DNA of 64,000 nt from Agromyces rhizosphaerae (lineage in GTDB: Bacteria; Actinomycetota; Actinomycetes; Actinomycetales; Microbacteriaceae), in assembly GCF_027925245.1 (NCBI RefSeq), contig NZ_BSDP01000001.1:806001-870000 (forward strand), written 5' to 3'. Both the position numbers and the translations under genes were made by a program. The stretch's first letter is position 1; each line of letters opens with the position of its first letter. The notes beneath the pieces were generated by a model, which was not told the origin of the DNA, did no database searches, and was given only the letters and a program-made list of their open reading frames with translations. Of the stretch, positions 34,110 to 42,165 are shown piece after piece.

Positions 34110-34122
34110 ATTGTCATACACC
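34110..34122 (-). promoter_or_regulatory. Putative GntR/FCD operator upstream of the PanE-like gene
   Basis: On the minus strand the site reads GGTGTATGACAAT, a match to ATCGTATGACAAT at 10218. It is between divergent genes at 34088 (minus) and 34227 (plus). Two TGTACA hexamers (34135, 34186) are also in this gap. Confidence 0.45.
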
Positions 34123-34226
34123 CTACAGCAGCGATGTACATTCCTGCGCTCTCGTCCCCGAAACGGGCCGGAATCCGCATCCGCATGTACACTTGCGCTA
34201 CACACTCAACGAGGAGCGCACACGAC

Positions 34227-34538
34227 ATGATCCTCCACATCGCATCCTTCCGCTGGAACGACACCGTCACCGACGACGACGTCACCGGCCTGACCACGGC
34301 GCTCGAGGAGATGGCCGCGGGCATCCCCGAGATCCGCTCGTACGCGGCCGGCCCGAACCTCCATCTCCGCCCCGGCGGGGCGGACTACGGCGTCGCCGCG
34401 ATCGTCGACGACGCGGCGGGGCTCGACGCCTACCTCGACCACCCGGCGCACCTCGCGGTCTACGAGGCGTTCCTCGGCCGCATGATCGGCGAGCGCTCGG
34501 CGGTGCAGCTGCCGATCGACGAGGGCGCATTCCGATGA
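34227..34538 (+). CDS. Dabb-family (stress-responsive alpha/beta-barrel) protein
   Basis: A 103-residue ferredoxin-like protein. The N-terminal MILHIASFRW, a central ALEEMAAGIPEIRSYAAGPN and the C-terminal YLDHPAHLAVYEAF are characteristic of Dabb proteins, which dimerise and in some pathways act as small cyclases or dehydratases. GAGGAG lies 11 nt before the ATG. It overlaps the dehydrogenase downstream as ATGA, so the two are translated together; its reaction is unknown. Confidence 0.82.
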   Translation: MILHIASFRWNDTVTDDDVTGLTTALEEMAAGIPEIRSYAAGPNLHLRPGGADYGVAAIVDDAAGLDAYLDHPAHLAVYEAFLGRMIGERSAVQLPIDEGAFR

Positions 34539-35599
34539 CCGCGATGCGCGCGGCTGTGCTGCACGACGTGGGCGACCTGCGCATCGACGAGCGCGAGGCG
34601 CCCGAGCCCGGCCCGGGCGAGGTGCTCATCCGCGTGACGCTGTGCGGCGTCTGCGGCAGCGACGCCACCGAGTACGGACGCCACCTGGTGCTCGCGCAGC
34701 CGCCCGTGGCCCTCGGCCACGAGTTCACGGGCGTGGTCGAGGCGGTCGGCGACGGCGTCTCGTCGATCCCCGTCGGTGCGACCGTCGTCTGCGGTGCGGG
34801 CATCTCGTGCGGCACCTGCAAGCCGTGCGGCACCGGGCGCACGAACCTCTGCCGGTCGTACACGACCATCGGGTTCCACCACGACGGCGGCCTCGCCGGC
34901 TACGTGGTCGCACCCGAGGGCATCGTGCTCGATGCATCCGACACGGGCCTGACCGACGACACGCTGGCCCTCGCGCAGCCCATGGCGATCGCGGTGCACG
35001 CGGTGCGCCGCAGCGGGCTGGGCAAGGGACAGGACGCGGTCATCGTGGGCGTCGGCGGCATCGGCGCCTTCATCACGGTCGCCGCCGCCGCGACCGGGGC
35101 GCGGGTGCTCGCGGTCGACCTCAACGACGACCGGCTCGCGCTCGCCGAGCGCCTCGGCGCGACGGCCGGCCTGCGGTCGGGCACCAGCACGATCAGCGAG
35201 CGACTCGACGAGCTCGGCATGGACGCCGACGTCTTCTTCGAGGTCAGCGGCTCGGCGCCGGGCCTCGCCTCGGTGCTCGAGGCCGCGCGCCCCGGCGCCA
35301 CGATCGTGCCGGTGGGCATCCAGCGCGGCGAGCCGGCACTGCCCCTCGGCAACTGGACGCTCAACGAGTACACGATCGTCGGCACGGTCGCGCACGTCTA
35401 CGCGGACGACTTCCCCGAGGCGCTGCGGCTGCTCGGCACCCGCCCCGACTGGTCCGACATCGCCGGCGAGGTGCTCCCGCTCGACGCGCTCGCCGAGCAC
35501 GCGCTGCAGCCGCTCCTCGAGGGCCGCTCCGAGCAGATCAAGTCGCTCATCGACCCCTGGGCCACCGAGGCGCGCGCAGCGGTGCACGGGCGGAAGTAG
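34535..35599 (+). CDS. Zinc-dependent MDR dehydrogenase (butanediol/sorbitol/threonine dehydrogenase-like)
   Basis: A 354-residue MDR enzyme of a different subgroup from the three FCSTD-type paralogues. The catalytic zinc site is CGVCGSD and GHEFTG; four structural cysteines are in GISCGTCKPCGTGRTNLC; the coenzyme loop is GVGGIGAF. It most resembles polyol or 2,3-butanediol dehydrogenases. It forms a two-gene operon with the Dabb protein and ends in a hairpin. Confidence 0.87.
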   Translation: MTAMRAAVLHDVGDLRIDEREAPEPGPGEVLIRVTLCGVCGSDATEYGRHLVLAQPPVALGHEFTGVVEAVGDGVSSIPVGATVVCGAGISCGTCKPCGTGRTNLCRSYTTIGFHHDGGLAGYVVAPEGIVLDASDTGLTDDTLALAQPMAIAVHAVRRSGLGKGQDAVIVGVGGIGAFITVAAAATGARVLAVDLNDDRLALAERLGATAGLRSGTSTISERLDELGMDADVFFEVSGSAPGLASVLEAARPGATIVPVGIQRGEPALPLGNWTLNEYTIVGTVAHVYADDFPEALRLLGTRPDWSDIAGEVLPLDALAEHALQPLLEGRSEQIKSLIDPWATEARAAVHGRK

Positions 35600-35607
35600 T
35601 TCGCGCT

Positions 35608-35636
35608 CCTCCCGCGGGCCGTCGGCTCGCGGGAGG
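35608..35636. terminator. Hairpin terminator between convergent genes
   Basis: A 13-bp stem (35608-35620 with 35624-35636) with one G-T pair and a GTC loop follows the dehydrogenase and precedes the end of the XRE-cupin gene. Confidence 0.7.
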
Positions 35637-35659
35637 GCTCGGCCCGCGTCGCGAGCGGC

Positions 35660-36352
35660 TCAGTCCTCGATGTCGTCCATCGCGCGCAGCACGTCGACGG
35701 CCGAGGCGGGCATGCCCGCCGGGACCTGCTCGCCGCGGGGCGCGTCCGGGAGGCCCTGGTTGTGCGCCCGCCGCCCGAAGACGAACCACACGCCGCGGGC
35801 CACCGACTTCCCGTGGTTCGTGTAGAGGTGCGGCCGCACCGAGTCGAACTGCAGGGAGTCGCCCGGGTGGAGCACGTAGGTGTCGAAGTCGAGGTTGAGG
35901 GTGAGCTCGCCCTCGATCAGGTACGCGTACTCGAGCCCCGCGTGCCGCATGAGCTTGCCCTCGATCGAGCTGGACGCGCCGGGCTCGTAGGTCACGAGCA
36001 GGGCATCGGCCGGCCCGCCCTTCCCCGCGGCGAGACGCTCCCAGCGCACGCCGTTCTCCATCTCGATCACGGGGTTGTCCGCCGCCCGCTGCACGTCGGG
36101 CAGCTCGGGACCGGCGTGGCCGAAGACCGCGTCCTGCGGCGAGCCGCCGGCCTGGATGCCGAGCAGCTCGTCGAGCGAGACGCCGAGGTAGCTCGCGAGC
36201 GCGAGCAGCGTCGACACCGACGGCTGTGTCTTGCCGATCTCGACCTGCGAGATGAGGCTCGCCGAGACGCCGAGCGCCTCCGCGACGCTCCGCAGGCTGA
36301 ATCCGCGCTCCATCCGCGCCGCGCGGAGTCGCGGGCCCAGGGCATCCGGCAT
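35660..36352 (-). CDS. XRE-family regulator with C-terminal cupin domain
   Basis: A 230-residue one-component regulator. The N-terminal helix-turn-helix (SLRSVAEALGVSASLISQVE) covers residues about 8-62. A cupin barrel follows (YLIEGELTLNLD; LHPGDSLQFDS; RPHLYTN), which in relatives such as PuuR binds a small ligand. It is divergent from the M24-type gene across a 229-bp gap holding two palindromes, so it very likely controls that operon and itself. Confidence 0.88.
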   Translation of the reverse strand: MPDALGPRLRAARMERGFSLRSVAEALGVSASLISQVEIGKTQPSVSTLLALASYLGVSLDELLGIQAGGSPQDAVFGHAGPELPDVQRAADNPVIEMENGVRWERLAAGKGGPADALLVTYEPGASSSIEGKLMRHAGLEYAYLIEGELTLNLDFDTYVLHPGDSLQFDSVRPHLYTNHGKSVARGVWFVFGRRAHNQGLPDAPRGEQVPAGMPASAVDVLRAMDDIED

Positions 36353-36488
36353 GTCGTGCTCCCCACCTCGTGTCGGCGACCGCTGCTCGCCGTGGCCGTG
36401 TCGTCATTGTATGGCGCACGGCACGGGTCGCTGTCAAGCATGAGCAGATGATTCGTGGCGCGTGTCGCACGATTCGGCGTGATTTCGC

Positions 36489-36531
36489 GGCGGAATTCCG
36501 CCAACACTCGACCCGGTGGCATCCGAGTGTT
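36489..36531. promoter_or_regulatory. Two adjacent palindromes in the XRE-M24 divergent region
   Basis: GGCGGAATTCCGCC (36489-36502) is a perfect 14-bp palindrome; directly after it AACACTCG (36503-36510) and CGAGTGTT (36524-36531) form an inverted repeat spaced by 13 nt. Both are upstream of the M24-type gene at 36582. The rest of the gap shows a possible minus-strand TTGACA (36437-36432) but no convincing paired -10 box. Confidence 0.6.
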
Positions 36532-36581
36532 AAGTTAGACTGCACGCGACAAGCGACTCTTGACAGCACACGGAGGACTCG

Positions 36582-37964
36582 ATGAAGAGCACCGGCACCA
36601 CCGGCACGAACGGCGTCGACTGGGAGGAGCGGGTCGACTTCGATCGCCTCCGGGATGCCCGGCTGGCGCGACTCCGCGCCGAGCTGGAGGCGTCGTCGCT
36701 CGGCGCGGTGCTCGCGTTCGACTTCTCCAACATCCGCTACATGAGCGCCACCCACATCGGCACGTGGGCCATGGACAAGCTCATCCGCTTCGCGCTGCTC
36801 ACCCGCAACACCGACCCGATCGTGTGGGACTTCGGCTCGGCGGCCAAGCACCACGCGCTCTACAACCCCTGGCTCGACGTCACGAGCACCGAGATGGACG
36901 CCGACCCGAACGCACCGCACGAGGGCGCCAAGCGCCCCCGGCTCGAGTCCGGCGCGCGCGCCGGCATCTCGACCCTGCGCGGGGCGTTCCCGCCCGACGC
37001 CGAGATCGCCGAGGGCGTCGCGAAGAAGATCAAGCGCGAGCTCGAGAAGTTCGGCCTCGCGAACCAGCCCCTCGGCGTCGACGTGATCGAGCTCCCGATC
37101 CTCTTCGCGCTGCAGAAGGAGGGCATCGAGGTCGTCGACGGCCAGCAGGTCTTCATGGAGGCGCGCCGCATCAAGACCCCCGACGAGATCCGGCTGCTCA
37201 CCCAGGCCGCGTCGATGGTCGACGCTGCGTACGAGGACCTCTACCGCTTCCTCCGCCCGGGCGTCCGCGAGAACGAGGCCGTCGGGGTCGTCGCGAAGAC
37301 CCTCTACGACCTCGGATCGGAGTACGTCGAGGGCGTGAACGCCATCTCCGGCGAGCGCTGCTCCCCGCATCCGCATGTCTTCTCCGACCGCCTGATCCGC
37401 CCGGGCGACCCGGCGTTCTTCGACATCCTGCACAGCTGGAACGGCTACCGCACCTGCTACTACCGCACCTTCGCGGTGGGCTCGGCGAGTTCGGCGCAGC
37501 GCGACGCGTACACCCGGGCGCGCGAGTACATGGACCGGGCCATCGCACTGGTGCGGCCGGGTGCCACGACCGCCGACATCGTGAAGGTGTGGCCGACGGC
37601 GCAGGAGTTCGGGTTCCCCGACGAGGAGGCCGCCTTCGCCCTGCAGTACGGCCACGGGGTCGGCCTGTCGATCTGGGAGAAGCCGATCTTCTCCCGCCTC
37701 ACCTCGCTCGACCACCCCGAGGTGCTGCAGGAGGGCATGGTCTTCGCGCTCGAGACCTACTGGCCGTCGGCCGACGGCTGGGGCGCCGCCCGCATCGAGG
37801 AGGAGGTCGTCGTGACGGCGACCGGATGCGAGGTCATCACGAAGTTCCCGGCCGAGGAGCTCATCGTGGCCGGCCGCAGCTACTACACGGTGGACGGGCC
37901 GCTGAACCTCAAGCGCGACTCGCAGTCGCACCTGAACACCACGTGGGGACGCGGCGAAGCGTGA
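36582..37964 (+). CDS. M24 (creatinase/aminopeptidase P fold) protein with an altered metal site
   Basis: A 460-residue protein with an N-terminal creatinase-like domain (to about 210) and a C-terminal pita-bread domain. Expected metal ligands are partly visible: Asp in FFDILHSWNGY, His in GHGVGLS, Glu in ALETYWP and Glu in IEEEVVV. The second aspartate, normally in the D-x-T/S-R motif, is missing; the segment reads GYRTCYYRTF. It is thus unlikely to be an ordinary Xaa-Pro peptidase. M24-fold enzymes also include creatinase and the DMSP lyase DddP. GGAGGA precedes the ATG. Downstream genes encode a HIBADH-like enzyme and a transporter. Confidence 0.8.
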   Translation: MKSTGTTGTNGVDWEERVDFDRLRDARLARLRAELEASSLGAVLAFDFSNIRYMSATHIGTWAMDKLIRFALLTRNTDPIVWDFGSAAKHHALYNPWLDVTSTEMDADPNAPHEGAKRPRLESGARAGISTLRGAFPPDAEIAEGVAKKIKRELEKFGLANQPLGVDVIELPILFALQKEGIEVVDGQQVFMEARRIKTPDEIRLLTQAASMVDAAYEDLYRFLRPGVRENEAVGVVAKTLYDLGSEYVEGVNAISGERCSPHPHVFSDRLIRPGDPAFFDILHSWNGYRTCYYRTFAVGSASSAQRDAYTRAREYMDRAIALVRPGATTADIVKVWPTAQEFGFPDEEAAFALQYGHGVGLSIWEKPIFSRLTSLDHPEVLQEGMVFALETYWPSADGWGAARIEEEVVVTATGCEVITKFPAEELIVAGRSYYTVDGPLNLKRDSQSHLNTTWGRGEA

Positions 37965-38830
37965 GCACCCTCGGATTCCTCGGCCTCGGCTCGATGGGGC
38001 GCGGCATGGCCGCGCGCCTGGTCGGCGCCGGGCACGACGTCGTGGTCTGGAACCGCTCGACGGGCCCGGTCGACGAGCTCGTCGCGGCCGGCGCCCGCGC
38101 CGCGACGACGCCCGCGGAGGCGCTCGCCGCCGACGTGTCGTTCTCGATGCTCGCCAACGACGCCGCCGCGGAGGCGGTGCTGACCGACGAGGCGATTCCC
38201 GCCGCATCCGGTCGCCTGCACGTGATGATGGCCTCGATCAGCCCCACGCTCGCGGAGCGGCTGTCGGGCGCGTTCGAGTCCGCCGGGGCCGGCTACGTCG
38301 GCGCACCGGTGCTCGGCCGCCCCGAGGTCGCCGCGCGCGGCGAGCTGAACATCCTCGCGGCCGGGCCCGCCGGGCACGTCGAGACCGCACTCCCCTACCT
38401 GGAGGTGCTGGGCAGGCGGGTCTGGCGACTCGGCGACCGGCCCGAGGTGGCGAACGCGGTGAAGGCCGCCGTGAACTACAACATCATCCACGCGATGCAG
38501 GCCATCGGCGAGTCGGTCGCCATGACCGAGCGCCTCGGCGTCGACCCGAAGCTGTTCACCGAGCTGCTGTCGAGCACGCTGTTCGGCGGCGTCGTCTACA
38601 CCGGCTACGGCAGCCTGATCGCCGAGCAGGCGTACTCACCGCCCGGCTTCCACATCTCGCTCGGGCGCAAGGACCTCGCGCTCGCCGAGGAGATCGCGGC
38701 CGCGGGCGGCGTCTCCCCCGCGACGATGCCGGCGCTGATCCATGTCTTCGAGACCGCACTCGCCGACCCTGAGCTGAAGGACGCCGACTGGAGCGCCATC
38801 GCCGAGGTGAGCCGGCGCGACCTGGGGTGA
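37961..38830 (+). CDS. NAD(P)-dependent oxidoreductase, 3-hydroxyisobutyrate dehydrogenase family
   Basis: A 289-residue beta-hydroxyacid dehydrogenase: GLGSMGRGM at the N-terminus, GAPVLGRPEVAARGEL as the substrate loop and KAAVNYN with the catalytic lysine. The loop differs from the DAPVSGG type of the two copies at 6151 and 7457 and resembles the GLYR-like subgroup. The GTG start overlaps the M24 stop (GTGA). Likely a semialdehyde reductase or hydroxyacid dehydrogenase acting after the M24 enzyme. Confidence 0.88.
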   Translation: MSTLGFLGLGSMGRGMAARLVGAGHDVVVWNRSTGPVDELVAAGARAATTPAEALAADVSFSMLANDAAAEAVLTDEAIPAASGRLHVMMASISPTLAERLSGAFESAGAGYVGAPVLGRPEVAARGELNILAAGPAGHVETALPYLEVLGRRVWRLGDRPEVANAVKAAVNYNIIHAMQAIGESVAMTERLGVDPKLFTELLSSTLFGGVVYTGYGSLIAEQAYSPPGFHISLGRKDLALAEEIAAAGGVSPATMPALIHVFETALADPELKDADWSAIAEVSRRDLG

Positions 38831-40080
38831 GCGCGGGCGCGCCGGGCGGCGATGCGAGCCGGGCCGGCGCGCCCGGGTCCTCCCCGGCCGCACCCGGCGT
38901 GGCCCCTGCAGCGCACCCCTACGCGCCGACGGTGCTCGCGTTCGCGGCCGCGGGGCTCGTCGCGTTCGCCGAGCTCTACGGCGTGCAGGCGCTGCTGCCC
39001 GCGATCAGCGCGGAGTTCGCGCTGACCCCGTCCACCTCGGCGCTCGTGCTCTCGGCCGGCGCGCTCGGGCTCGCGGTCGCCGTCGTGCCCTGGTCGATCG
39101 CCGCCCGGCACGTGCGCCGCGGCCTCCTGCTCCGCATCGCCGTGATCGCGACGATCGCACTCGGCCCCTTCGTCGCCGTCACCGACGGGTTCGCCTCCCT
39201 GCTGGCGGTGCGCCTGGCCCAGGGCGCGGTGCTCGCGGGCATCCCGGCCCTCGCCCTGACGCACCTCGGCGACGTCGTCGACCGGCGGCGGACCGCCGCC
39301 GCGGCGGGGTGGTACATCGCGGGCACGGCGCTGGGGGGCCTCAGCGGGCGGTTCGTCGCGGGGTTCGCGGCGACGGCCGCCGACTGGCGTCTCGCGCTCG
39401 TCGCCGTGTCGCTGCTCTCGGCGGGGGCCGCCCTGGTCTTCCTCCTGCTCGCCCCGCGGGCCGCCGAGCACCCGGCCGCCCCCGGCTCGACCAGGCGCGC
39501 GCTCGCGAATCCGCTGGTGTGGGCGATCTGCCTGCTGGCGTTCACCCAGATGGGCGTGTTCGTGGCCGCCTACAACTACACCGGGTTCCGCCTGCTGGGC
39601 CCCGGCCTCGGCCTGCCGGAGGCGGTCGTCACCGCCATCTTCGGCATCTACCTCGTCGGTTCCGCCACGGCCGCGCGGGCCGGCGCCCTGGTCGCGCGCC
39701 TCGGACGGCCGACCACCCTCACGGCGGCCGTGCTGACGCAGCTCGCCGGGCTCGCGCTCACCATCCCCGACTGGCTGCCGTCGATCATCGCCGGGCTCGT
39801 GGTGCTCACTGCGGGCTTCTTCGCGCTGCACGCGGTCGCCGCGGGCTGGGCGGCCTCGCTCGGTCGCGGCAGCGCACTGCCGTCCGCCCTCTACACGATC
39901 GGGTACTACGCCGGCGCGGCGCTCATAGGCTGGCTGCTCGGACTCGCCTTCGACCAGCACGGCTGGTCGGCGGTCGTCGCCTGGGCGGCCGTGATCAGCA
40001 TCGCCGGGCTTGCCGGGCTGATCGCGACGCTACGCTCGTCAGTGCCCGCGACGGGCGTACCCGAGGAGAGGCCCGCATGA
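38827..40080 (+). CDS. MFS transporter
   Basis: A 417-residue membrane protein with about twelve hydrophobic segments and a disordered Ala/Gly/Pro N-terminus of 30 residues. The loop between helices 2 and 3 (PWSIAARHVRRGLLLR) and RLAQGAVLAGIPALALTHLG place it in the drug:H+ antiporter / YnfM-AraJ-like group. GTGA and ATGA overlaps connect it to the genes on both sides. It may export a product or import the substrate of the M24 operon. Confidence 0.85.
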   Translation: MSAGAPGGDASRAGAPGSSPAAPGVAPAAHPYAPTVLAFAAAGLVAFAELYGVQALLPAISAEFALTPSTSALVLSAGALGLAVAVVPWSIAARHVRRGLLLRIAVIATIALGPFVAVTDGFASLLAVRLAQGAVLAGIPALALTHLGDVVDRRRTAAAAGWYIAGTALGGLSGRFVAGFAATAADWRLALVAVSLLSAGAALVFLLLAPRAAEHPAAPGSTRRALANPLVWAICLLAFTQMGVFVAAYNYTGFRLLGPGLGLPEAVVTAIFGIYLVGSATAARAGALVARLGRPTTLTAAVLTQLAGLALTIPDWLPSIIAGLVVLTAGFFALHAVAAGWAASLGRGSALPSALYTIGYYAGAALIGWLLGLAFDQHGWSAVVAWAAVISIAGLAGLIATLRSSVPATGVPEERPA

Positions 40081-40973
40081 TCGCCGCCCGCTACCGCCGC
40101 TACGGCGGCCCCGAGGTCATCGAGCTCGCCGCCGTCGCCGAACCCGAGCCGGGCCCCGGCGAGTTCCTCGTCGAGCTGCGCACGGCCGGCCTGAACCCGG
40201 CCGACGTGAAGGTGCGGCGCGGGGGCACGCCGATCGCGCCGCTGCCGTCGGGGATCGGCCGCGAGTTCGCGGGCGTCGTCGTCGGCGCGGGCGAGGGGGC
40301 CGAGGGCTTCGCGATCGGCGACGAGGTGATCGGCACCGGCGAGTGGGTCATCGGCGAGCGCGTCGCCGCCGGCGGCCACCTGCTCGCGGCGAAGCCCGCC
40401 GGTCTGGCGTTCTCGAGCGCCGCCGTGATCCCCGTCGCGCTGCAGACCGGCGCCGTGGCGACGGCCTGGCTCGACCCGGGCCCGGAGGACACCGTGCTGG
40501 TGAGCGCCGCGGCCGGCGGCGTTGGGTACACGGCGTGCCAGCTCGCGGTGCGCCGCGGCGCACGCGTGATCGGCACCGCCGGCGAGCGCAACCACGACCT
40601 GCTCCGGGAGATCGGCGTGGAGCCGATCGCCTACGGCCCCGGGCTGGCCGACCGCCTCCGCGGGGCGGCCCCCGACGGCATCACGGGCGTGCTCGACCAG
40701 CGCGGCCCCGAGACCATCGAGGCCGCGCTCGAGCTCGGCGTGCCGCGCACCCGCATCAACACCGTCTCGGGCTACGCCGAGCGGTACGGCGTCGCGCACG
40801 TCGGCCGGAAGGGCATGGACCGCGCGCTCGTCGAGCGCCTCGCCGCGGAGCTGGCCAGCGGCGAGCTCCGGGTGCGCATCGACGCGGAGTTCCCGCTGCA
40901 CGACATCGTCGAGGCGTACCGGCGGCTGGAGACCGGGCACCCGGCGGGCAAGGTCGTGCTGACGGTGCCCTGA
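40077..40973 (+). CDS. Zinc-free MDR quinone oxidoreductase
   Basis: A 298-residue MDR protein without zinc cysteines. It has GLNPADVKVRRG, GREFAGVVV and the NADPH loop AAAGGVGYTACQLA, as in QOR/zeta-crystallin-like reductases. The ATG overlaps the MFS stop (ATGA). The C-terminal VEAYRRLETGHPAGKVVLTV is standard. A related protein runs off the right edge of the window (63236-64000). It probably reduces a quinone or enone produced in the pathway. Confidence 0.87.
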   Translation: MIAARYRRYGGPEVIELAAVAEPEPGPGEFLVELRTAGLNPADVKVRRGGTPIAPLPSGIGREFAGVVVGAGEGAEGFAIGDEVIGTGEWVIGERVAAGGHLLAAKPAGLAFSSAAVIPVALQTGAVATAWLDPGPEDTVLVSAAAGGVGYTACQLAVRRGARVIGTAGERNHDLLREIGVEPIAYGPGLADRLRGAAPDGITGVLDQRGPETIEAALELGVPRTRINTVSGYAERYGVAHVGRKGMDRALVERLAAELASGELRVRIDAEFPLHDIVEAYRRLETGHPAGKVVLTVP

Positions 40974-40981
40974 GCGCCCGT

Positions 40982-41010
40982 GATGGGGCCGACGCGCCGC
41001 CGGCCCCATC
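40982..41010. terminator. Bidirectional hairpin terminator
   Basis: GATGGGGCCG (40982-40991) and its complement (41001-41010) form a perfect 10-bp stem with a 9-nt loop between the convergent genes ending at 40973 and 41023. Confidence 0.75.
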
Positions 41011-41022
41011 GCACCGGGCACG

Positions 41023-42165
41023 TCAGGTGCGCGCCATCTCCTTCTCGGGCGTGGCCTGCGCGTCCGTCGGCCCGTCGCTCGGCGGGTCCGTCTTGTTGCT
41101 CTTCGAGAACGGCAGGGCCCGTCGCACGGCGCCCGCGCGCCGCGCCGTGCGCTCCCAGCGGGAGAGCCCGACCGCGGCCAGCAGCGCCACGCCGTTGAAC
41201 AGGTCGCTGACCCAGTTCTGCGCGCCGAGCAGCTGCAAGCCCTTGATGCCGACCGCGAGCACGTAGACCGAGATCACCGTGCCCCAGACGTTGAACCGGC
41301 CGCCCTTGAACTGCGTCGACCCGAGGAAGACCGCGGTGAGCGCGGGCAGCAGCAGGCCGGGGCCGACCGTGGGGTCGCCCGCGTTGATGCGCGAGGCGAG
41401 CAGCACGCCGGCGAACCCCGCGATGACACCGCCCGACATGAGGGCGATGATGCGCAGGCGGTCGACGTTGACGCCCGACAGCCGTGCGCCGTCGGGGTTG
41501 TAGCCGGCGGCGTACATGCGACGGCCCGCGGGGGTGCGCTCGAGGAGGTACCAGACGACCAGGGAGATCACGAGCATGATGAACACCGGGTTGGTGATCT
41601 TGAAGTTCGGGTTCTCGACCGACAGCGAGAGGCCGCCGGTGGCGAACTGGCGGAAGCCGTCCTGGAGGCCGATGATCTGCCGGTTCTCCGAGAGGAACGA
41701 GAGCCCCGCGAGCAGGACCGAGCTCATGCCGAGCGTCGCGATGAACGAGTCGATCTTGACGCGCGTGATGAGCAGGCCCGACACCAGGCCGATGAGCGCG
41801 CCGGCGAGGATCGTGATCGGCACCGCGAGTCCCCATGGCACGTTGAGTTGCACCTGGAGCACCGCGACGAGGATGACGGCGAATCCGACCTCCGCGCCGA
41901 TCGCGAGGTTGAACGCGCCGGTGACGAGCGGGATGAGCACCGCCACGGCGGCGAGCACCGTGATCGACTGCGCGTCGAGCAGCACGAGCCAGGTGCCGGG
42001 GGTCAGGAACGTCCGCGGGGTGAGGATCGCGAAGATCGCGAAGAGCACCACGAAGATGTAGATCGCGCTGATGTTCTGGAACGACAGCGCCCGCCGCCAC
42101 TTGCCGGGCTGCGCGGTGGGCGTGCTGCCGGTCTCGACCGTGGTGATCGCTTCGGTCTTCTTCAC
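41023..42165 (-). CDS. Sugar-type ABC transporter permease (RbsC-like)
   Basis: A 380-residue permease with about ten hydrophobic helices. ILAGALIGLVSGLLITRVKI, the family signature AAGYNPDGARLSGVNVDRLR and the INAGDPTVGPG loop are RbsC/branched-chain sugar permease features. The last 50 residues are a charged cytoplasmic tail unlike RbsC. It overlaps the ATPase gene by 4 nt and ends the minus-strand importer operon. It works as a homodimer in this family. Confidence 0.9.
   Translation of the reverse strand: MKKTEAITTVETGSTPTAQPGKWRRALSFQNISAIYIFVVLFAIFAILTPRTFLTPGTWLVLLDAQSITVLAAVAVLIPLVTGAFNLAIGAEVGFAVILVAVLQVQLNVPWGLAVPITILAGALIGLVSGLLITRVKIDSFIATLGMSSVLLAGLSFLSENRQIIGLQDGFRQFATGGLSLSVENPNFKITNPVFIMLVISLVVWYLLERTPAGRRMYAAGYNPDGARLSGVNVDRLRIIALMSGGVIAGFAGVLLASRINAGDPTVGPGLLLPALTAVFLGSTQFKGGRFNVWGTVISVYVLAVGIKGLQLLGAQNWVSDLFNGVALLAAVGLSRWERTARRAGAVRRALPFSKSNKTDPPSDGPTDAQATPEKEMART

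Noticed and set aside
34135..34191. TGTACA hexamers at 34135 and 34186 (and one at 21135) as a specific regulatory repeat.
   Set aside because: They are short, palindromic by nature and irregularly spaced; I cannot separate them from chance.
36582..37964. Calling the M24-type protein a DMSP lyase (DddP) or an Xaa-Pro aminopeptidase.
   Set aside because: The metal-site region fits neither cleanly; the fold is clear but the activity is not.
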